Origin: G020353235 sp964569555
GTDB taxonomy: Bacteria; Chloroflexota; Dehalococcoidia; Dehalococcoidales; JAUYDJ01
Assembly (NCBI GenBank): GCA_964569555.1
Contig: CAZMTT010000017.1
Location: 1 to 22,496, forward strand
DNA length: 22,496 nucleotides
Reading direction: 5' to 3'
The translations under genes were made by a program, and so were the position numbers. Positions 20,058 through 22,496 of the stretch are shown here, in pieces. The notes below the pieces were generated by a model. That model was not told the DNA's origin. It ran no database searches and saw only the letters and a program-made list of their open reading frames with translations. The first letter of the stretch is position 1, and every line of letters begins with the position of its first letter.

Positions 20058-22049
20058 ATGCCCCCTTTTGAAATTGTTTCTGATTTCGGGATGACCGGTG
20101 ACCAGCCCCAGGCGGTGGATAAGCTGGTTGAAGGTCTGGACAAAAAATACCAGCACCAGACGCTGCTCGGGGTTACCGGCAGCGGCAAGACTTTCACCAT
20201 GGCTAACGTCATCCAGCGGGCGCAGCGACCGACGCTGGTCATCTGCCACAACAAGACCTTAGCCGCCCAGCTCTGCGCCGAATTTCATGACTTCTTCCCC
20301 CACAACGCCGTGGAATACTTCGTCAGCTACTATGACTACTACCAGCCCGAAGCCTATGTGCCCCGCACCGATACCTACATTGAGAAAGAGGTGGACATCA
20401 ACGAGGAGATTGACCGCCTGCGCCTCTCAGCGACCCGCTCCCTCTTTGAGCGCCGCGACGTGGTCATCGTGGCTTCGGTCTCCTGCATCTACGGCCTGGG
20501 GGAGCCGGAGGAATACCACCGCTTCGTCTGCAGCCTGAAGCGGGGGGAGGCGGGGCGTCCCAGAGATAAAATCATCCGCCAGCTGGTGGATATGCAGTAT
20601 GAGCGCAACGACATTGACTTCACCCGGGGCAAATTCCGCCTCCGCGGCGATACTTTAGAAATTCAGCCCGCCTATGAAGAACTGGCGCTGCGGGTTGAGT
20701 TCTTCGGCGATGAGATTGAGCGCATCGTCCAGATTGACCCGCTCACCGGCGAGCTTTTAACCGAAATGGACTCGGTGGATATCTACCCGGCCAAGCACTT
20801 CGTCGCCCCCCACGATAAGCTGATGCGGGCGATTGAGACCATCAAGCAGGAGCTTGCCGAAAGGCTGGCGGAATTAAAAGCGCAGGGCAAGGTGCTGGAG
20901 GCCGCCCGTCTGGAGGCAAGGACCAACTACGATATTGAAATGCTGCGTGAAGCCGGCTACTGCACCGGCGTGGAGAACTACTCGCGGCATTTATCAGAGC
21001 GGGCGCCGGGAAGCCCGCCCTGGACGCTGCTGGACTACTTCCCCGATGACTTCCTGCTCTTTATCGACGAATCGCATATGACCCTGCCCCAGATTCGGGG
21101 TATGTACCACGGTGACCGTTCCCGTAAGGAGACCCTAGTGGAGTATGGCTTTCGCCTGCCCTCGGCACTGGACAACCGCCCCCTGAACTTCACCGAGTTC
21201 AGCGGGCACATCAATCAGGTGGTCTTTACCTCAGCCACCCCCGCCGAGTATGAATACGAACACAGCCAGCAGATAGTAGAGCAATTAGTCCGCCCCACCG
21301 GACTCTTGGAGCCGACGGTTGAGGTCAAGCCAATCAAGGGGCAGATTGACGACCTGCTCCACCAGATTAAGACCAGGGTGGACAAAAGGGAGCGCTGCCT
21401 GGTGACCACCCTGACCAAGCGTATGGCCGAAGAATTAGCCGAGTACCTTATTGAGATGGGGGTCAAGACACATTACCTTCACTCCGAGATTGATACTCTG
21501 GAGAGGGTGGAGATACTGCGCGACCTCCGCCTCGGCGTCTATGATGTCGTCGTCGGCATCAACCTGCTGCGGGAGGGGCTTGACCTGCCCGAGGTGAGCC
21601 TGGTGGCGATTCTGGATGCGGACAAAGAGGGCTATCTGCGGTCAGAGGGAGCCCTGATTCAGACCATGGGGCGGGCAGCGCGCCACATTGATGGTCATGT
21701 CATCATGTATGCCGATACCATGACCAGCTCTATGGACCGAGCCATTAAAGAGACCCAGCGCCGCCGCCAGATTCAGGAAGACTATAATAAAGAGCATAAC
21801 ATTACCCCGCAGGGAATACGGAAGGCAATCAGAGACATCACCGAGCGGGTGCAGGCAGTCGCCGAAACCCGCGCCCCCTATGCCGCCGCCGCCCCCCTCG
21901 CCAAAGAAGACGTTGCCCGCCTGATTAAAGAGCTTGAGGCGCAGATGAAGACGGCAGCCCGAAACTTGGAATTCGAGCGGGCCGCCCTGCTGCGCGACCG
22001 CATCATTGAACTGAGAAAAGAATTTGAGTATGTTGAGATAAAGAAGTGA
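20058..22049 (+). CDS. uvrB: Excinuclease ABC subunit B
   Basis: 663 residues, the normal UvrB length. Walker A is GSGKT (41-45). The beta-hairpin YYDYYQPEAYVPRTDTYIEK, the DESHMTLPQIRGMY helicase motif and the TSATPAEYE motif are intact. The C-terminal UVR domain (about 622-657, ELEAQMKTAARNLEFERAA) contacts UvrC. It handles damage after UvrA loading in nucleotide excision repair. MPPFEIVSDFGMTGDQPQAV is the canonical start. The ribosome binding site is weak, which is unusual for uvrB and may reflect the insertion just upstream. The 49 bp in front hold nothing obvious. Confidence 0.97.
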   Translation: MPPFEIVSDFGMTGDQPQAVDKLVEGLDKKYQHQTLLGVTGSGKTFTMANVIQRAQRPTLVICHNKTLAAQLCAEFHDFFPHNAVEYFVSYYDYYQPEAYVPRTDTYIEKEVDINEEIDRLRLSATRSLFERRDVVIVASVSCIYGLGEPEEYHRFVCSLKRGEAGRPRDKIIRQLVDMQYERNDIDFTRGKFRLRGDTLEIQPAYEELALRVEFFGDEIERIVQIDPLTGELLTEMDSVDIYPAKHFVAPHDKLMRAIETIKQELAERLAELKAQGKVLEAARLEARTNYDIEMLREAGYCTGVENYSRHLSERAPGSPPWTLLDYFPDDFLLFIDESHMTLPQIRGMYHGDRSRKETLVEYGFRLPSALDNRPLNFTEFSGHINQVVFTSATPAEYEYEHSQQIVEQLVRPTGLLEPTVEVKPIKGQIDDLLHQIKTRVDKRERCLVTTLTKRMAEELAEYLIEMGVKTHYLHSEIDTLERVEILRDLRLGVYDVVVGINLLREGLDLPEVSLVAILDADKEGYLRSEGALIQTMGRAARHIDGHVIMYADTMTSSMDRAIKETQRRRQIQEDYNKEHNITPQGIRKAIRDITERVQAVAETRAPYAAAAPLAKEDVARLIKELEAQMKTAARNLEFERAALLRDRIIELRKEFEYVEIKK

Positions 22050-22201
22050 CCGAAGAAGAAGAGGCAAAGACCAGACAGGAGCGGCGGGCCAGAAAGCTCC
22101 ACAAGAAGCGGGAGCAGATACGGACTCACGGCAAAAACCTGGCCAAGATTTACATGGACGCCATCCTGAAGCGATTAAAGCGCAAAAGGGTTGACCAATA
22201 G
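22046..22201 (+). CDS. Small basic helical protein overlapping the uvrB stop
   Basis: 51 residues from a GTG at 22046 that overlaps the uvrB stop (GTGA). The product is highly charged, with an acidic TEEEEAK start, then RQERRARKLHKKREQIRTHG and KNLAKIYMDAILKRLKRKRV. It would be mostly helical and strongly basic. The coupling to uvrB and the clean ORF end suggest that it is translated, but I do not recognise a family. An ordinary uvrB partner or an unrelated nucleic-acid binder are both possible. Confidence 0.5.
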   Translation: MTEEEEAKTRQERRARKLHKKREQIRTHGKNLAKIYMDAILKRLKRKRVDQ

Positions 22202-22229
22202 CCCAATCTTAAGCTCGGGGAGGTAATAA

Positions 22230-22496
22230 ATGTCACTGATACCCACTTTTGAAGCTGGCCTCTGGAACGCCTGGATTTTGATGCTCTACTTCCCGCTCCA
22301 TCCCCTTATTATGGTCATTATTGATAAACTGGTCGGCACCGGGAATATACTCCAGAAAATGGGCAAAGTGCCGCAACGCCCGGCCGAAAAGAGATACTTT
22401 AATCTGGGCATGCTGCTGCTTCTCCTCATGATGATATACGCCATTTTTCTGCCGTTGAAGCTGGGAACTGTCTGGCTCTATGTGGGTCTTCCCCTT
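22230..22496 (+). CDS. Integral membrane protein, 3' end outside the window
   Basis: ATG 22230 with GGGGAGG 6 nt upstream, open for 89 codons to the window end. It begins MSLIPTFEAGLWNAWILMLY, has hydrophobic segments about 10-38 and 63-85, a short basic loop (KMGKVPQRPAEKR) between them, and at least one more segment starting at the end. The spacing recalls isoprenylcysteine-methyltransferase-like membrane proteins, but the catalytic C-terminal part is not in the window, so this is a low-confidence family guess. Confidence 0.55.
   Translation, partial: MSLIPTFEAGLWNAWILMLYFPLHPLIMVIIDKLVGTGNILQKMGKVPQRPAEKRYFNLGMLLLLLMMIYAIFLPLKLGTVWLYVGLPL

Overview
This window looks like a chromosomal segment of a Gram-positive-like or deep-branching bacterium. 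Its style and gene set suggest a Chloroflexota genome, probably Dehalococcoidia: very large multi-PAS kinases with free receiver proteins, a stand-alone EF-Tu domain II-like protein, a TTG/GTG-rich start repertoire and a mostly 50-65% GC core. That placement is an inference from style and needs a phylogeny of UvrB, RuvA or RibBA.

Layout, left to right. (1) 1-3642, minus strand: a signalling block with a small MerR/excisionase-type regulator, a five-PAS membrane histidine kinase, a free receiver protein and the first codons of a further gene. (2) 3831-6974: a flavin reductase-like protein and a YjbQ-family protein on the minus strand, divergent from a plus-strand cassette of a ThiF/MoeB-like activating enzyme, a MoaD/ThiS-like carrier and an aldo/keto reductase. 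(3) 7037-10920, minus strand: an OmpR/PhoB-type two-component pair behind three genes with class III (prepilin) signal sequences that look like a minor-pseudopilin set. (4) 11231-11975: tRNA-Val(GAC), a small zinc-ribbon/coiled-coil protein under a perfect consensus sigma-70-type promoter, and a divergent EF-Tu domain II-like protein. (5) 12010-15472, minus strand: a complete riboflavin operon, ribD-ribE-ribBA-ribH. (6) 15583-19034, plus strand: housekeeping genes lepB, pyrE, acpS, yebC, ruvC, ruvA. (7) 19048-20008: an AT-rich insert of two tiny basic ORFs and a PIN-domain nuclease gene, where ruvB might have been expected. (8) 20058-22496: uvrB, a 51-codon basic protein and the start of a membrane protein.

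How the genes connect. The rib operon carries every dedicated step from GTP and ribulose-5-phosphate to riboflavin except the phosphatase. YebC-RuvC-RuvA and UvrB form a DNA recombination/repair neighbourhood interrupted by the PIN insert. The two signalling blocks each have candidate operator repeats: AGTACTAGTT-type repeats around the small regulator gene, and an 11-bp-period TTACA array upstream of the pseudopilins, which is the spacing OmpR/PhoB-type regulators use. The likeliest undescribed items are the PIN insert with its two lysine-rich companions and the two repeat-based regulatory circuits. No CRISPR array, insertion sequence or integrase was seen.
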